Notes: generated by a model not told the origin, from the sequence alone. Shown: positions 9,007 through 18,915, numbered from the stretch's first letter. The stretch: DNA of 38,554 nt from Imhoffiella purpurea (GCF_000585215.1 NZ_AONC01000043.1:1-38554); one strand, 5' to 3'. Numbers and translations: made by a program.

Positions 9007-9650
9007 TCCATCCGGGCGGCCAGTTCCAGGTCGTGGGTGACGATCACCAGACTGGTACCGATCTCGCGATTGAGCTCGAGCATGAGTTCGTAGACGCTGG
9101 CGGCGGTGGTGCGATCCAGGTTGCCGGTCGGCTCGTCGGCCAGTAGACAGGCCGGGCGGGTGACCAGGGCGCGGGCGACCGCCGCGCGCTGACGCTCGCC
9201 GCCCGAGAGCTCGGACGGCTTGTGGGTGCCGCGATGACCGAGACCGACACGCTCCAGCAGATCCCCAGCCCTGGCCCTCGCCTCGGCCGGCTTGGCCCCG
9301 CCGATCAGCAGCGGCATGGCCACATTCTCCAGCGCGGTGAACTCGGGCAGCAGATGGTGGAACTGATAGACGAAGCCCAGATGCCGGTTGCGCAGCAGGC
9401 TGAGCTGCGACTCGGAGAGTCGGCTCACCTCCTGGTCGAGCCACAGCAGGCTGCCGGCGCTCGGACGGTCCAGACCGCCGATGCAATGCAGCAGCGTGCT
9501 CTTGCCCGAGCCGGAGGCACCCAGGATGGCGATGCGCTCGCCCTCGCCCACCCTGAAATCGACGCCCTTCAGTACCTCGACCACCTGAGGCCCCTGACGG
9601 AAGGTCTTGACCAGCCCCCGGGCCTCCAGGACCGACATGGACTCACTCAT
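8949..9650 (-). CDS. lolD: Lipoprotein-releasing ABC transporter ATP-binding protein LolD
   Basis: 233 aa. It powers extraction of outer-membrane lipoproteins from the inner membrane and their transfer to LolA. Walker A is GASGSGKST, the signature is [15 protein letters not shown], and Walker B is [12 protein letters not shown], with a switch His in VIVTHD. The Q-loop region [21 protein letters not shown] matches the LolD family closely. The start ATG at 9650 lies inside the last codons of the permease gene (8-base overlap); the frame is open further upstream, but that would run inside the permease. The end overlaps the DUF2062 gene on the opposite strand by 58 bases. Confidence 0.95.
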   Translation of the reverse strand: MSESMSVLEARGLVKTFRQGPQVVEVLKGVDFRVGEGERIAILGASGSGKSTLLHCIGGLDRPSAGSLLWLDQEVSRLSESQLSLLRNRHLGFVYQFHHLLPEFTALENVAMPLLIGGAKPAEARARAGDLLERVGLGHRGTHKPSELSGGERQRAAVARALVTRPACLLADEPTGNLDRTTAASVYELMLELNREIGTSLVIVTHDLELAARMDQIWRLDDGSLVRDAAIAR

Positions 9651-10890
9651 AGCGCAAGGCCTCCGCCGGCTGGGTCTTGGCGGCCCGCCAGGCCGGATAG
9701 AGGGTGGCCAGGACCGACATGAGGAAGGCGCCGGCACCGATGCCGATCACGTCGGAGAGATGCACGTCCGAGGGAAGCTCGCTGATGTAGTAGATGCTGG
9801 GATCGAGGAAGTGGATGCCGAAGAGGCTCTCGATGCCCCCCACCACCGGCTCGACGTTCAGGGCCAGGATCACCCCGGCGACCATACCGAGCAGGGTTCC
9901 GATCAGACCGATGGCCGTGCCCTGGACCATGAAGATGCCCATGACCCGCCCGGGCGAGATCCCCAGCGTGCGCATCACCGCGATGTCCGACTGTTTGTCC
10001 GTGACCACCATCACCAGGGTCGAGACGATGTTGAAGGCGGCCACGGCAACGATCAGGAATAGGATGATACCCATCATGCGCTTCTCCATCGCCAGGGCGC
10101 TGAAGAAGTTGCTGTGGACCTGGGTCCAGTCGACGAGGCGGTAGACGCCACCCAGGTCGTAGGCGATCTCGCGCGCCAGACGCGGCGCCTCCCACATGTC
10201 GGTCAGCTTGAGCCGCACCCCGGTCACGGCGTCGCCCAGGCTCAACAGCTTGGCCCCGTCGGCGAGCTGGATGAAGGCCGCGTTGCGGTCGTAGTCGGCC
10301 ATGCCGACCTCGAAGATGCCGCTGACGGTGAAACGCTTGAGACGCGGCATGATGCCGACCGGCGTCGCGCTCACCTGAGGCGTCACCATGGTCACCTTGT
10401 CGCCCGGCCCCACCCCGAGGAAGGCGGCCAGATCGCGTCCCAGGATGATGCGGAACTCGCCATCCACCAGATCGTCGACCGAGCCACGGGTCATCTCACG
10501 ACGCAGGTCCGAGACCTGATCCTCGTCGGTCGGCTGGATGCCTCGGATCAGCGCCCCGCTGACCTGCGAGCCATTGACCAGCATCCCCTGCACCTCGACG
10601 AAGGGCGCCGCCCCGACCACGTCCGGATGCGCGCGCACCTTCTCCAGGATCTCGCGCCAGTCGGACATGCCCCCGTAGGGATCCGTCAGAGTGGCATGCG
10701 AGGCCATGCTCAGGATGCGCTGCTGGATCTCCTTGTGGAATCCGTTCATGACGGACAGCACCACGATCAGGGCGACGATGCCCAGCGTGATCCCAACCAT
10801 CGAGGTCCCCGAGATGAAGGAGATGAAATGGTTCCGGCGCTTCGCTCGCGTGTAGCGCAGACCGATGTAGAGTGGGAGGGGATGGTACAT
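9643..10890 (-). CDS. lolE: Lipoprotein-releasing ABC transporter permease LolC/LolE type
   Basis: 415 aa. The N-terminal [34 protein letters not shown] is the hallmark start of LolC/E permeases: a short cytoplasmic stretch, first membrane helix, then the MacB-like periplasmic domain. The C-terminal half has three more helices, near [42 protein letters not shown] and [22 protein letters not shown], and ends [13 protein letters not shown] as usual. Only one permease gene lies beside lolD. Either the second is elsewhere or a homodimer is used, as proposed for LolF-type systems. I therefore cannot say whether it is LolC, LolE or LolF in role. The 91-base upstream gap contains the AT-rich GATTAAATC, a possible -10 region. 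Confidence 0.9.
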   Translation of the reverse strand: MYHPLPLYIGLRYTRAKRRNHFISFISGTSMVGITLGIVALIVVLSVMNGFHKEIQQRILSMASHATLTDPYGGMSDWREILEKVRAHPDVVGAAPFVEVQGMLVNGSQVSGALIRGIQPTDEDQVSDLRREMTRGSVDDLVDGEFRIILGRDLAAFLGVGPGDKVTMVTPQVSATPVGIMPRLKRFTVSGIFEVGMADYDRNAAFIQLADGAKLLSLGDAVTGVRLKLTDMWEAPRLAREIAYDLGGVYRLVDWTQVHSNFFSALAMEKRMMGIILFLIVAVAAFNIVSTLVMVVTDKQSDIAVMRTLGISPGRVMGIFMVQGTAIGLIGTLLGMVAGVILALNVEPVVGGIESLFGIHFLDPSIYYISELPSDVHLSDVIGIGAGAFLMSVLATLYPAWRAAKTQPAEALRYE

Positions 10891-10981
10891 AGGGGCGCGA
10901 TTTAATCACAAAGTGAACGGGGCTGCCGAAAATCCTCGGGCACGCCCGTGTCGTGGAAAAACAGGGTCTTCCGTCGCGGTC

Positions 10982-12283
10982 TCAGCAGCCTGGATTGCCG
11001 GGGATCCGGCCCTCGAACCCCCAGGCGCGATCGGTCAGCATGCGCGCCAGCGCCAGACCGATGACGATCCCGGCGACGATGAACATGGCCTGGTAGGCGT
11101 TGGCGATCGCCTCCAGCGACATGCCTTCGTTGGCATAGACCAGCGCCTGATAGGCGATCGTGCCCGGGATCATGATGAGCACCGGCGGCACCGAGAGGAC
11201 GATACGCGGACAGCGCATCCGAGGAGACACCCAGGCCGCCATGAGTCCGACCAGCAGACTCGCCGCCGGGGCCGCCAGCTGCAGCGGCCACTGGACGTCG
11301 ACCAGATAGAGCCGCAGGGTGTTGGCCAGCATGCCGATCGCCGAGGCCGCCAGGGCGATGCGCAGCGGGGTATTGAACATGAGGGCGAAACCCAGAACCC
11401 CGCAGAAGCTCGCCACCAGTCTCAAGGTCACCAGGGTAGGATCGGACAGGTCCAGCTCGGGGGCCTGCAGCGGAACCAGATGGACCAGCCCGGCGACCAG
11501 CCAGGCGCTGATCGAGGCCACGCTGACCACCAGGATGGCATAGGTCAGCCGCGCGATCCCGGCGCTGAAGTCGAGCCGGGCCAGATCCAGCGCGGCGGTG
11601 ATGAGCGGAAACCCAGGGATCAGGAAGAGCACGGCCGAGGTGTAGCCCGCCGCGTGGCGCGAGCTGGGCACCCCGAACGTCATCAGAATCCCGGTGACCC
11701 CGAGATAGAGCAGACAGGCGAGGATGCCCGCCAGGAGCGTGACGCCGAGCTGGTTGAGACGTCGGCGGACGAGCGTCGCCCGCAGCCACTGACCGGCCCC
11801 GGCGCCGATCGCCGCGCCCAGACACTCCAGCCAGCCGCCGTGATTGAGAAAGCAGAAGGCCCCGCAGGCGAGCATGGCGGCCATGGCCGTCATGACCGGA
11901 CCATAGCGTGCCGGACGCGAGGCGATGGCATCGAGCCGGCGATCGAAATCGGCCGGACACGTCCCGGGAGAGGTGCCGAGCGCCAGCGCCTCCATATCGA
12001 CGATACGACCGGCGTTGACGCTGACGGCGGGGATGGTCCCGACCAGGGTATGGGTTCTGGCCCCACGGACGCAGGTCGCCATCACCGTGTTGAGCGTCAC
12101 CTCGGCATGGACGGCATCCAGACCCAGACCGATCCCCACCCGGTTCATCTCCTCCTTGACCCGGTAGGCGCCGGTACCGGCCGACGCCATGATGGTGCCG
12201 GCGCGCACCACCGCGCGGCAGGCGGCCTCGAAATCGACCGGATCGTCGAAACTCTGGCTGGAAAGCTGAATGATTGGATCCAT
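10982..12283 (-). CDS. Threonine/serine exporter family protein (ThrE-like)
   Basis: 433 aa, inner membrane. The N-terminal soluble part, with CRAVVRAGTIMASAGTGAYRVKEEMNRVG and a segment on AEVTLNTVMATCVRG, matches the ThrE-type DUF1212 domain. It is followed by about ten hydrophobic helices that cover the second half of this domain and the DUF3815-like domain. Conserved-looking FLIPGFPLITAALDLARLDFSAGI and MIPGTIAYQALVYANEGMSLEAI fit the two membrane repeats. The founding member exports threonine and serine in Corynebacterium; the substrate here is not known. It lies upstream of lolC/E on the same strand with a 91-base gap, so it may or may not share a transcript. Divergent from the acetolactate decarboxylase gene. 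Confidence 0.85.
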   Translation of the reverse strand: MDPIIQLSSQSFDDPVDFEAACRAVVRAGTIMASAGTGAYRVKEEMNRVGIGLGLDAVHAEVTLNTVMATCVRGARTHTLVGTIPAVSVNAGRIVDMEALALGTSPGTCPADFDRRLDAIASRPARYGPVMTAMAAMLACGAFCFLNHGGWLECLGAAIGAGAGQWLRATLVRRRLNQLGVTLLAGILACLLYLGVTGILMTFGVPSSRHAAGYTSAVLFLIPGFPLITAALDLARLDFSAGIARLTYAILVVSVASISAWLVAGLVHLVPLQAPELDLSDPTLVTLRLVASFCGVLGFALMFNTPLRIALAASAIGMLANTLRLYLVDVQWPLQLAAPAASLLVGLMAAWVSPRMRCPRIVLSVPPVLIMIPGTIAYQALVYANEGMSLEAIANAYQAMFIVAGIVIGLALARMLTDRAWGFEGRIPGNPGC

Positions 12284-12506
12284 GCGTCTCGGGGATGGTT
12301 AGAATGCCTTGCCGACGGCCATCGGGATCGACCGAGACACGAGCGACGCACCCCGGGACGATCCAGGGCACGTCTTGGTTCAACCGGCTGCTCGCTCCCG
12401 GGATCGCCGAGCCCGAGGTGTGACCACGGATGCCCGAATTGATTCCGCTCGCCACGCACCCGATCGGCGGGACGGATGATCGACGACCCCGACCGAGGAT
12501 CCAACG

Positions 12507-13292
12507 ATGAAGCTCTCGACCAGAATCCCAGCCCTAGCACTCGCCCTGGGCGTCGGCCTCCAGGCACAGGCGGGCGACGATATCCTCTACCAGGTCTCGA
12601 CCATCGATGCCCTGCTGGCCGGTGTATACGAGCCCGTTGCCCAGGTCGGAGAGGTGATGGAGCACGGCGATTTCGGACTCGGAACCTTCGAGGCGCTCGA
12701 CGGCGAAGCGATCCTCTTCGAGGGCCAGATCTACCAGGCCGCCTCGGACGGCACCGTTCGCCTCATGCCCGAAACGGCCGGAACCCCCTTCATGGCCGTG
12801 ACCCATTTCGACCGCGACCTGGCCCTCACACCCCCGGCCGGCCAGACCTTCTCCGACTTCAAGGACTGGCTGGAGGCGGCGCTGCCGAGTCGCAACATCG
12901 CCTATGCGATCCGCGTCGACGGCCATTTCGACAGGGTGCGCTATCGCAGCGTCCCGCGCCAGACGCCGCCCTACCCGCCGCTGGCCGAGGCGGCCAAGTC
13001 CCAGACCTTCTTCGAACGCAAGGACATCTCGGGCACGCTCGTCGGCTTCTGGTGTCCGGCATACACCAAGGGCGTCAACGTGCCCGGATTCCACCTGCAT
13101 TTCCTCTCCGAGGATCGGCAGCACGCCGGTCATCTGCTCGACTTCGTGCTCACCGAGGGCCAGGTCGCGCTCGACCTCACCGACGACTGGAGCGTCGACC
13201 TGCCGATGGATCCCTCCTTCCTCGACGCGGATCTGGAATCGGACCGCAGCCAGGCGCTGCATCAGGTCGAACAGGGCAAGCCGGCCGACTGA
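12507..13292 (+). CDS. Acetolactate decarboxylase with signal peptide (AlsD/BudA family)
   Basis: 261 aa. Family members convert (S)-2-acetolactate to (R)-acetoin, often in butanediol fermentation or to dispose of excess acetolactate. Visible marks are YQVSTIDALLAGVY, HGDFGLGTFEALDGE, the three zinc-ligand histidines H196, H198 and H209 in VPGFHLHFLSEDRQHAGH, and a C-terminal Glu255. They fall exactly two residues after the Bacillus brevis enzyme's His194/196/207 and Glu253, and E67 and R147 fit its Glu65 and Arg145. The first 22 residues (MKLSTRIPALALALGVGLQAQA) look like a cleavable signal peptide, implying a periplasmic enzyme. GAGG precedes the ATG. No acetolactate synthase or butanediol dehydrogenase gene is nearby. 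Confidence 0.9.
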   Translation: MKLSTRIPALALALGVGLQAQAGDDILYQVSTIDALLAGVYEPVAQVGEVMEHGDFGLGTFEALDGEAILFEGQIYQAASDGTVRLMPETAGTPFMAVTHFDRDLALTPPAGQTFSDFKDWLEAALPSRNIAYAIRVDGHFDRVRYRSVPRQTPPYPPLAEAAKSQTFFERKDISGTLVGFWCPAYTKGVNVPGFHLHFLSEDRQHAGHLLDFVLTEGQVALDLTDDWSVDLPMDPSFLDADLESDRSQALHQVEQGKPAD

Positions 13293-13444
13293 ACCTGGCC
13301 TAGCGCAACTAGCGGGCGCGATGGGATACAAGCAGGCCGCCAAAACTGGCACACTTGCCGCGCAATCACGCAAGACCAGCGGTAACCCGAGGAAACAAGG
13401 CGACGATGAGATCGCCGCGAACCATGACACAGTCGAGTGCACCT

Positions 13445-13472
13445 GGAAACGCCCTTGTGGGCGTCGTTTCCA
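13445..13472. repeat. Imperfect hairpin in the leader of the TrpB2 gene
   Basis: GGAAACGCCC (13445-13454) can pair with GGGCG(TCG)TTTCC ending near 13471, with a 3-base bulge and a TTGT loop. It sits about 45 bases before the gene start. No T-run follows, so it is not an intrinsic terminator. It may be an RNA structure in the leader; no regulatory class is recognised. The rest of the 223-base gap between the acetolactate decarboxylase and TrpB2 genes shows nothing clear. Confidence 0.3.
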
Positions 13473-13515
13473 TCACCGCCGGCCGCCTACTCACCACTGA
13501 GGCGAATACGTCAGA

Positions 13516-14877
13516 ATGAGCGACCCAGTCAAATATCTGCTCGATGAGCAACATCTCCCCCGCTTCTGGTACAACGTCAACGCCGATCTGCCGGTTCCGC
13601 TGGATCCGGTCCTGCATCCCGGCACCAAGAAGCCGATCACGCCGGACGAACTCGGCGTCATCTTCCCCCGCGCGGTGATCGAGCAGGAGGTCAGCACCGA
13701 GCGCGAGATCGAGATCCCCAAACCGGTACGGGAGATCCTCCGCCAGTGGCGCCCCTCCCCGCTCTATCGCGCCCGCAGGCTCGAGCAGGCGCTCCAGACA
13801 CCGGCCAAGATCTTCTACAAATACGAGGGCGTGAGCCCGCCCGGCAGCCACAAGGCCAACACGGCCATCGCCCAGGCCTTCTACAACAAGGCCGAGGGCG
13901 TCAAGCGCATCACCACCGAGACCGGCGCCGGTCAATGGGGCTCGTCCCTGGCCATGGCCGGCTCCATGTTCGGGCTCGAGATCCTGGTCTACATGGTCAA
14001 GGTCAGCTACAACCAGAAGCCCTACCGCCGGGCCTTCATGGAGACCTTCGGCGCCCGCTGCATCGCCAGTCCCAGCGACACCACCGAATCGGGCCGCGCC
14101 ATCCTCGCCGAGCACCCGGACAGCAGCGGCAGCCTGGGGATCGCCATCGGCGAGGCCGTCGAACTGGCCGCCCAGCGCGACGACACCAAATACGCCCTCG
14201 GCAGCGTGCTCAACCACGTGCTGCTGCACCAGACCGTCATCGGGCTCGAGGCGCAAAAACAGCTCGAGATGGCCGACACCTATCCCGATATGATCATCGG
14301 CTGCACCGGCGGCGGCAGCAACTTCGCCGGCATCGCCTTCCCCTTCCTCGGCGAGCAGCTGCGCGGCGGCCGCAAGGTCGAGTGCATCGCGGTCGAACCC
14401 TCGGCCTGCCCGACGCTGACCAAGGGTCTCTTCGCCTACGACTTCGGCGATACCGCCCACCTCACCCCGCTGTGCAAGATGCACACGCTGGGCTCGACCT
14501 TCGTCCCGCCGGGCTTCCACGCCGGCGGACTGCGCTATCACGGCATGGCCCCGCAGATCAGCCACCTGGCCAAGCTCGGCTATATCGCACCGCGCTCCTA
14601 CAACCAGCTCGAATGCTTCGCGGCCGGCATCCAGTTCGCCCGGTCCGAGGGCATCGTCCCGGCGCCGGAGGCCACCCACGCGGTCCGGGCCGCGATCGAC
14701 GAGGCCGAGAAATGCCGCGAGTCGGGCGAATCCAAGACCATCCTCTTCAACCTGAGCGGTCACGGCAACTTCGACATGCAGGCCTATACGGACTATCTGG
14801 GCGGCAAGCTGAAGGATCTGGAATACGCCGAAAGCGAAGTGGCCATGGCGCTCGCCGGACTGCCATCGGTCGCCTGA
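13516..14877 (+). CDS. TrpB2-type tryptophan synthase beta-like PLP enzyme
   Basis: 453 aa, longer than the usual TrpB1 (about 400) and typical of the TrpB2 group. The extended N-terminus ([22 protein letters not shown]) is specific to that group. The PLP lysine is K113 in [10 protein letters not shown], the catalytic Glu is in [11 protein letters not shown], and the phosphate-binding loop is [11 protein letters not shown]. TrpB1 enzymes pair with TrpA to make tryptophan; TrpB2 enzymes generally do not bind TrpA and may make tryptophan from free indole and serine or deaminate serine. No trpA, trpF or other trp gene is adjacent, which agrees with a stand-alone role. The start at 13516 is the only reasonable one. 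Confidence 0.9.
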   Translation: MSDPVKYLLDEQHLPRFWYNVNADLPVPLDPVLHPGTKKPITPDELGVIFPRAVIEQEVSTEREIEIPKPVREILRQWRPSPLYRARRLEQALQTPAKIFYKYEGVSPPGSHKANTAIAQAFYNKAEGVKRITTETGAGQWGSSLAMAGSMFGLEILVYMVKVSYNQKPYRRAFMETFGARCIASPSDTTESGRAILAEHPDSSGSLGIAIGEAVELAAQRDDTKYALGSVLNHVLLHQTVIGLEAQKQLEMADTYPDMIIGCTGGGSNFAGIAFPFLGEQLRGGRKVECIAVEPSACPTLTKGLFAYDFGDTAHLTPLCKMHTLGSTFVPPGFHAGGLRYHGMAPQISHLAKLGYIAPRSYNQLECFAAGIQFARSEGIVPAPEATHAVRAAIDEAEKCRESGESKTILFNLSGHGNFDMQAYTDYLGGKLKDLEYAESEVAMALAGLPSVA

Positions 14878-14910
14878 TAAAACCTGCGAAGCGGCATTGG
14901 ACTTGAACCC

Positions 14911-14949
14911 TCCATCCTCGGAGTGCGTTCTCGCTCCGCAACGGATGGA
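14911..14949 (+). terminator. Stem-loop after the TrpB2 gene (possible terminator without T-run)
   Basis: TCCATCC (14911-14917) pairs with GGATGGA (14943-14949), and an inner CGGAG/CTCCG pair (14919-14923 with 14934-14938) extends the stem. It lies 34 bases after the stop. There is no T-tract, so it may protect the 3' end or help factor-dependent termination. Confidence 0.4.
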
Positions 14950-15084
14950 AAGACGGCTGGCGAGGCATCGACGGCAGGGACGCCACCGCCAGACCCACAG
15001 AACCCGTCGCCCGAGCCGGAAAAACCGGACCGAGCGCCCGATATGTGATTGGTAGACGGCGAGCGTCGCGAGAGGAGACACGAG

Positions 15085-15960
15085 ATGCGGCAAACGAGAT
15101 ACCTTGCGGATCCCACTCCGGCGCTCGCACTCGCAGGAATATTCGCCCTGACACCGATCCAGACGCCCGCCACCGAGGCCGCCTCCCCTCTCGGCGCGGC
15201 GGACCAGGCATCGGCGCTTCATGTAGAGCTGCTGGATGGGCTTCACCAACAGATCCAGGAACTCAAGGGCCGCGTCCAGGGCATGGAGGGCAAGCTGCGC
15301 GAATCGGCGATCTCCCGCAAGGGCGCCGACCAGGCGCGCATGGAGGCCGAGCGACGCCTGGCCGAGCAACTGCAGGAGGTCGATCGGCTGCGGCAGGAGC
15401 GCACCGCGCTCAAGAGCCGGATCGCGAAACAGGAGGCCGAGATCTCGCAGCTGAACGCCAGCAATCAGGATCTGGAAGCCAAGCGCGACGCATTGGCGAA
15501 CCGGGTCGCGGAACATGAGGCCGAAGCGGATCGACTGGAGCGCGAGCTGCAAATCTCGAATCAGTCGCGAATCGAGACCGAGGCCCGCGTGACCGAGCTG
15601 CTGAACCGGCTCCCCTCTTCCGAGGGCGGCAGCCTCACCCCGGCCGCGGCGCGCGCGGCGGCCACGGCGGCATTCGATGCATTGCAGAAGTCACACCAGC
15701 AGGCCCGGCATTCACCCGACCCCAGCTCTGCCAAGGGCGTTCAGACCGCCGAGGACGAACTGCATCGGCGCCAGCTCAAACTGGCGAACGCCATCTCGGC
15801 CCAATGCGTCTACCGGATACGGGCCAAGGATACCCTGGGGCAGATCAGCAAACGCTTCTACGGCAGCTCTGCCCAGTGGCACAGGCTGTTCGAGGCCAAC
15901 CGCCATCTGCTCGAGGACCCGAACCGTCTCGATCCAGGGATCACCCTGGTCATCCCCTGA
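15085..15960 (+). CDS. Exported coiled-coil protein with C-terminal LysM domain
   Basis: 291 aa from the ATG at 15085, which follows a good AGGAG; an upstream ATG at 15049 would add 12 charged residues and lacks a better ribosome site. The N-terminus has a hydrophobic stretch (PALALAGIFALTPIQ) that may act as a signal or anchor. Residues about 40-170 are a continuous Gln/Glu/Arg-rich heptad pattern, clearly a long coiled coil. The C-terminal 50 residues, CVYRIRAKDTLGQISKRFYG then SSAQWHRLFEANRHLLEDPN, are a LysM domain like those that bind peptidoglycan. Layout resembles small envelope spacer or FimV-like proteins, but I recognise no specific family. Probably periplasmic. Confidence 0.75.
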   Translation: MRQTRYLADPTPALALAGIFALTPIQTPATEAASPLGAADQASALHVELLDGLHQQIQELKGRVQGMEGKLRESAISRKGADQARMEAERRLAEQLQEVDRLRQERTALKSRIAKQEAEISQLNASNQDLEAKRDALANRVAEHEAEADRLERELQISNQSRIETEARVTELLNRLPSSEGGSLTPAAARAAATAAFDALQKSHQQARHSPDPSSAKGVQTAEDELHRRQLKLANAISAQCVYRIRAKDTLGQISKRFYGSSAQWHRLFEANRHLLEDPNRLDPGITLVIP

Positions 15961-15993
15961 GCGAGCCGCGTCTCGATCGGTCCGATCGGGCGA

Positions 15994-16485
15994 TCAGTCG
16001 CAAGGCTCGAAGAAGTCGTTCGCCATCGCCTCTCGGCACTGTCCGGAGATCTCGCTCGCGGACGCCTCCGTCTCCGCCGCGTTGGCCATCGACTCGATCT
16101 GACGCGCAAGGCGGCACGACTCCGCGCCCTCGCACCGCCCCTTCGTGCCGCACATGCGCTCCACCAAATGCGCGCAATCGGGCGATTCCGGCTGCGATCG
16201 CGCATCCAAGGATTCCGGACGGCTCCAGCTATCCACCATCCCGCCCCAGGGAACAACCATCCCATCCCTGACGATCACCTGGGTTCCGTCTTCGAGCCGA
16301 TGCGCCCCGTCCCAGAGCGGGCGCCGCCCAGCCTCGCCCAGATGCCAGGCACGATGGGTGCGAGGATCCACCTCGAGCCGCGTCCCATCCATCAGCCGCC
16401 ACGACCAATCCGCCGCCACTGGCGTGGAAGCCGCCGAGGCCAGGATGAGAACGTAGCAGGCGTATCGAGCAAGCGTCACGGCCAT
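15994..16485 (-). CDS. Cys-rich exported protein of unknown function
   Basis: 163 aa. The first about 25 residues (MAVTLARYACYVLILASAAS, then TPVAA) form a signal peptide. The mature part has WSWRLMDGTRLEVDPRTHRAWHLGE and a repeat-like DGTQVIVRDGMVVPW region. The C-terminal half has six cysteines (DCAHLVERMCGTKGRCEGAESC and a final GQC...EPC), consistent with three disulfides in the periplasm. I do not recognise the family. It converges on the LysM gene, with 33 bases between stops, and faces away from the chemoreceptor gene. Confidence 0.65.
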   Translation of the reverse strand: MAVTLARYACYVLILASAASTPVAADWSWRLMDGTRLEVDPRTHRAWHLGEAGRRPLWDGAHRLEDGTQVIVRDGMVVPWGGMVDSWSRPESLDARSQPESPDCAHLVERMCGTKGRCEGAESCRLARQIESMANAAETEASASEISGQCREAMANDFFEPCD

Positions 16486-16868
16486 GGTTGTTCGGACACC
16501 TCGAAATGGATGTGCCTCGACGATGGAAGTGCGATCCGCGGATCGCCAGGCACGGCGAATACAGCTGGGTCATTGAACGAACACGAAAAGACCACAATAA
16601 ACCAGATCGCCGATCCATGAATCGAGCGAGCCGAACTCGCCGGCCGATCCGGTCCGTGGCAACCCGAGCATCGTGCCACCCGGGCAAAAACACGCATCTT
16701 CATCGGCTTACAAGAACCGATCCGTTTTCTTCCCCATGACGGATTCACGACCAGATCCGACAGGCGACTGGAGATATTGGGTTCCGCGCGTATCTTCCGG
16801 CCCGATGCAGCCGACGAAACGCATACGCCACCCTGATTTCGACCACGAAGCAGACCCAGGAATTCGAG
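16486..16868. other. 383-base divergent intergenic region
   Basis: This stretch separates the Cys-rich exported protein gene (minus) from the chemoreceptor gene (plus) and must carry both promoters. It has lower GC than the flanking genes. I see no convincing sigma28 (TAAA-N15-GCCGATAA) or sigma54 motif, tRNA or repeat. A short inverted pair GTGGCA/TGCCAC lies near 16658-16681. A CxxCH-containing minus-strand ORF across part of it was considered and rejected. Confidence 0.5.
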
Positions 16869-18857
16869 ATGTCCATGTTCAATCATCTGAGCCTGAAGGC
16901 CACGCTGATCACCATCCTCTCGATCGCCTTCGTTTCGCTGATGGCGCTCTCGGGGACCCTGATCACTCAAGAGTTCGATCGCTATGCGAAGGCCGGAATC
17001 AATGAGCGACTCGTCGATTACGCCTATGGGATCGATGACATCGCCCATCATCTCGCGGTCGAGCGGGGTCTCTCGGCAGGCTACATCGGGTCTGGATCCA
17101 CGACACTGCACCAACGGATCCTCACACAGAGACAGAAGGCGAATGCGGCCATCGATCGCCTCCGCGCTCTGATCGACGACCGACAGCTGCCCTACCCGGA
17201 TCTGGCCAAGGGAGTGGACCAGCTCCTCGCCCTGGTCGAGGAACGGGAAATCGTTCGCACCCAGGTCGATGCACGCGATGGCAAAGGTGCCTTCCAATAT
17301 TATTCCAACGTCAACGCCCATGCCGCCGATCTCTTCGTGCGCTTCATGGTCAACGTCGACAACCCACTGGCGCGTCGGCAACTGCTGATGTCGCTGCACC
17401 TTTCCGAGGTCAAGGAGAAGCTGGGGCAGATCCGCGGCAAGGTGAACGGAATCCTGGCGGCTCAGGAGATCGACCCGGCCGCCAAGCAGGCGTTGCTGAT
17501 CTATGTCTCCGACCTGCACCGCGCCGAGAGCCTGTTCGGAACGGTGGCGACACCCGAATTCGCAGAGCCCTTCGCCACCATCCTGGAATCGGATACGGGG
17601 ACCAGGATGAAGCAGGTGCTGAAGCGTCTGCTCGATGAAAACGGCCGCCTGAATTCCTCCGACTACCCGGCCCCGGCCGATTGGTTCAAGGCCGCAACCG
17701 GCCAGATCGGAAAGGTCAAATCGATCATGGACGAGGTCAAGACGATCATCGTCGCCGAAATGGAACAACACCGCTCCGGGGCGAAGCTGGCGGTGATCAC
17801 GACCGGTCTGGTCGCCGTGATCCTGCTGGCCCTCATCGTCGGGATCTCAGTGGCCGTCACGCTCAAGCTCACGCGCAAGATCGACCGCATCAAATCCACC
17901 CTAGACCGCATCACCGAAACCCGCGATTTCACGGTCAGTATCAACGATACTTCGAGAGACGAGCTGGGTTCCATCTCGCGCGCGATCGACCGCATGGCCT
18001 CGAATCTCACATCCGTCGTCGAGCAGCTGGTACAGGGCGTCCAGTTCATGAGCGGCGGTATCCTTCGGCTCGAAAAGGTCTCCATTCAGGTCGGCGAGGT
18101 GGTCAAACAGTCGGACAGCGCACTGCAGGAGATCGCCGAGGCCATTCAAGACCTGACGGACAAGGCGCACCAGATCCGCCAGGCCGCGAACGAATCCCTT
18201 GAAAGCGCACAGGAATTCACCGAACTCTCAAGCCAGGCGCGCGCAATGAACCAGGACGCCCAGCAATCCATCGAGGATCTGGTGAAGATCAACGACCGGG
18301 CCTTCGCCACGACCGAAAGCCTCAACGTCAAGACACAGTCCATCGTTCAGATCCTGGACAGCGTCAACGCCATCTCGGAGCAAACGAACCTGCTCGCGCT
18401 CAATGCCGCGATCGAGGCCGCCCGCGCCGGGGAGAGTGGACGCGGATTCGCGGTCGTGGCCGACGAGGTCAGACAGCTAGCGATCCGCAGCAAGGAGGCG
18501 ACAGGTGAGATCGGACAGGTCCTCGCCGGCATCAAGAGCGAGGCGGAGCAGCTGCGAGGGGTCATGGAAAGCATCCGGGAGACGGGCCAGCGAACCTCGT
18601 CGAACAGCGAGCGATCGCTACGCAATATCGAGAACCTCCACGAGCAGATCCTGGCGATCCGCGGCCAGATGGCGCTGATATCGAGCTCGGCGGAGCAACA
18701 GAGCACAACCTCCATGACGATCTCCGAGGACGTCCATGAGGTGAAGAAGGAATCGACCGAGATCGCTGGCGCCATGGTCGATCTAGGTTCGCTGATCCGC
18801 GAACTCGAATCCTCCCACGCGTCCATGTCTGACATGGTAAGCCGGTTCGGCCACTGA
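16869..18857 (+). CDS. Methyl-accepting chemotaxis protein with NIT-type sensor domain
   Basis: 662 aa. TM1 is at about residues 10-32. A large, mostly helical periplasmic domain (about 35-300) contains [18 protein letters not shown], a block typical of NIT (nitrate/nitrite-sensing) domains. TM2 is at about 303-327, followed by a HAMP domain ([18 protein letters not shown]). The cytoplasmic signalling domain has the conserved hairpin tip [20 protein letters not shown] (about 500-530) and the following [15 protein letters not shown]. The receptor would control CheA activity. No C-terminal NWETF-type pentapeptide for CheR/CheB tethering is present; it ends DMVSRFGH. The ligand is not known: NIT is a family name, and many NIT receptors have untested ligands. 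AGGA at 16857-16860 precedes the ATG. No che genes are nearby. Confidence 0.92.
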   Translation: MSMFNHLSLKATLITILSIAFVSLMALSGTLITQEFDRYAKAGINERLVDYAYGIDDIAHHLAVERGLSAGYIGSGSTTLHQRILTQRQKANAAIDRLRALIDDRQLPYPDLAKGVDQLLALVEEREIVRTQVDARDGKGAFQYYSNVNAHAADLFVRFMVNVDNPLARRQLLMSLHLSEVKEKLGQIRGKVNGILAAQEIDPAAKQALLIYVSDLHRAESLFGTVATPEFAEPFATILESDTGTRMKQVLKRLLDENGRLNSSDYPAPADWFKAATGQIGKVKSIMDEVKTIIVAEMEQHRSGAKLAVITTGLVAVILLALIVGISVAVTLKLTRKIDRIKSTLDRITETRDFTVSINDTSRDELGSISRAIDRMASNLTSVVEQLVQGVQFMSGGILRLEKVSIQVGEVVKQSDSALQEIAEAIQDLTDKAHQIRQAANESLESAQEFTELSSQARAMNQDAQQSIEDLVKINDRAFATTESLNVKTQSIVQILDSVNAISEQTNLLALNAAIEAARAGESGRGFAVVADEVRQLAIRSKEATGEIGQVLAGIKSEAEQLRGVMESIRETGQRTSSNSERSLRNIENLHEQILAIRGQMALISSSAEQQSTTSMTISEDVHEVKKESTEIAGAMVDLGSLIRELESSHASMSDMVSRFGH

Positions 18858-18915
18858 TCGGACGACTCGGGGAAGACGCTCACAAGGAGTCTATCCGGGT
18901 ATCGAGCGCGATCGA

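Noticed and set aside
10902..12455. Two 500-codon open frames overlapping the ThrE-like gene
   Set aside because: Low-complexity Arg/Gly/Asp/His-rich translations; the ThrE-like frame on the minus strand has membrane helices and family motifs.
13347..13358. TGGCACACTTGC resembling a sigma54 promoter
   Set aside because: The two conserved halves are separated by 2 bases instead of the required 5, so the GG-GC distance is wrong.
13366..15552. Long 728-codon open frame on the minus strand opposite the TrpB2 gene and the start of the LysM gene
   Set aside because: The plus-strand frames have clear family motifs. The antisense frame is compositionally biased (Gly/Ala/Asp/Leu-rich) without any domain, as expected for GC-rich shadows.
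16476..16703. Minus-strand ORF of 75 codons with a CxxCH haem-like motif (CSGCH), ending in a 10-base overlap with the start of the Cys-rich exported gene
   Set aside because: Third-position GC is only about half, against strongly GC-rich third positions in real neighbours. There is no ribosome site and no signal peptide before the motif. It is probably a chance match in the promoter gap; a homologue search would settle it.
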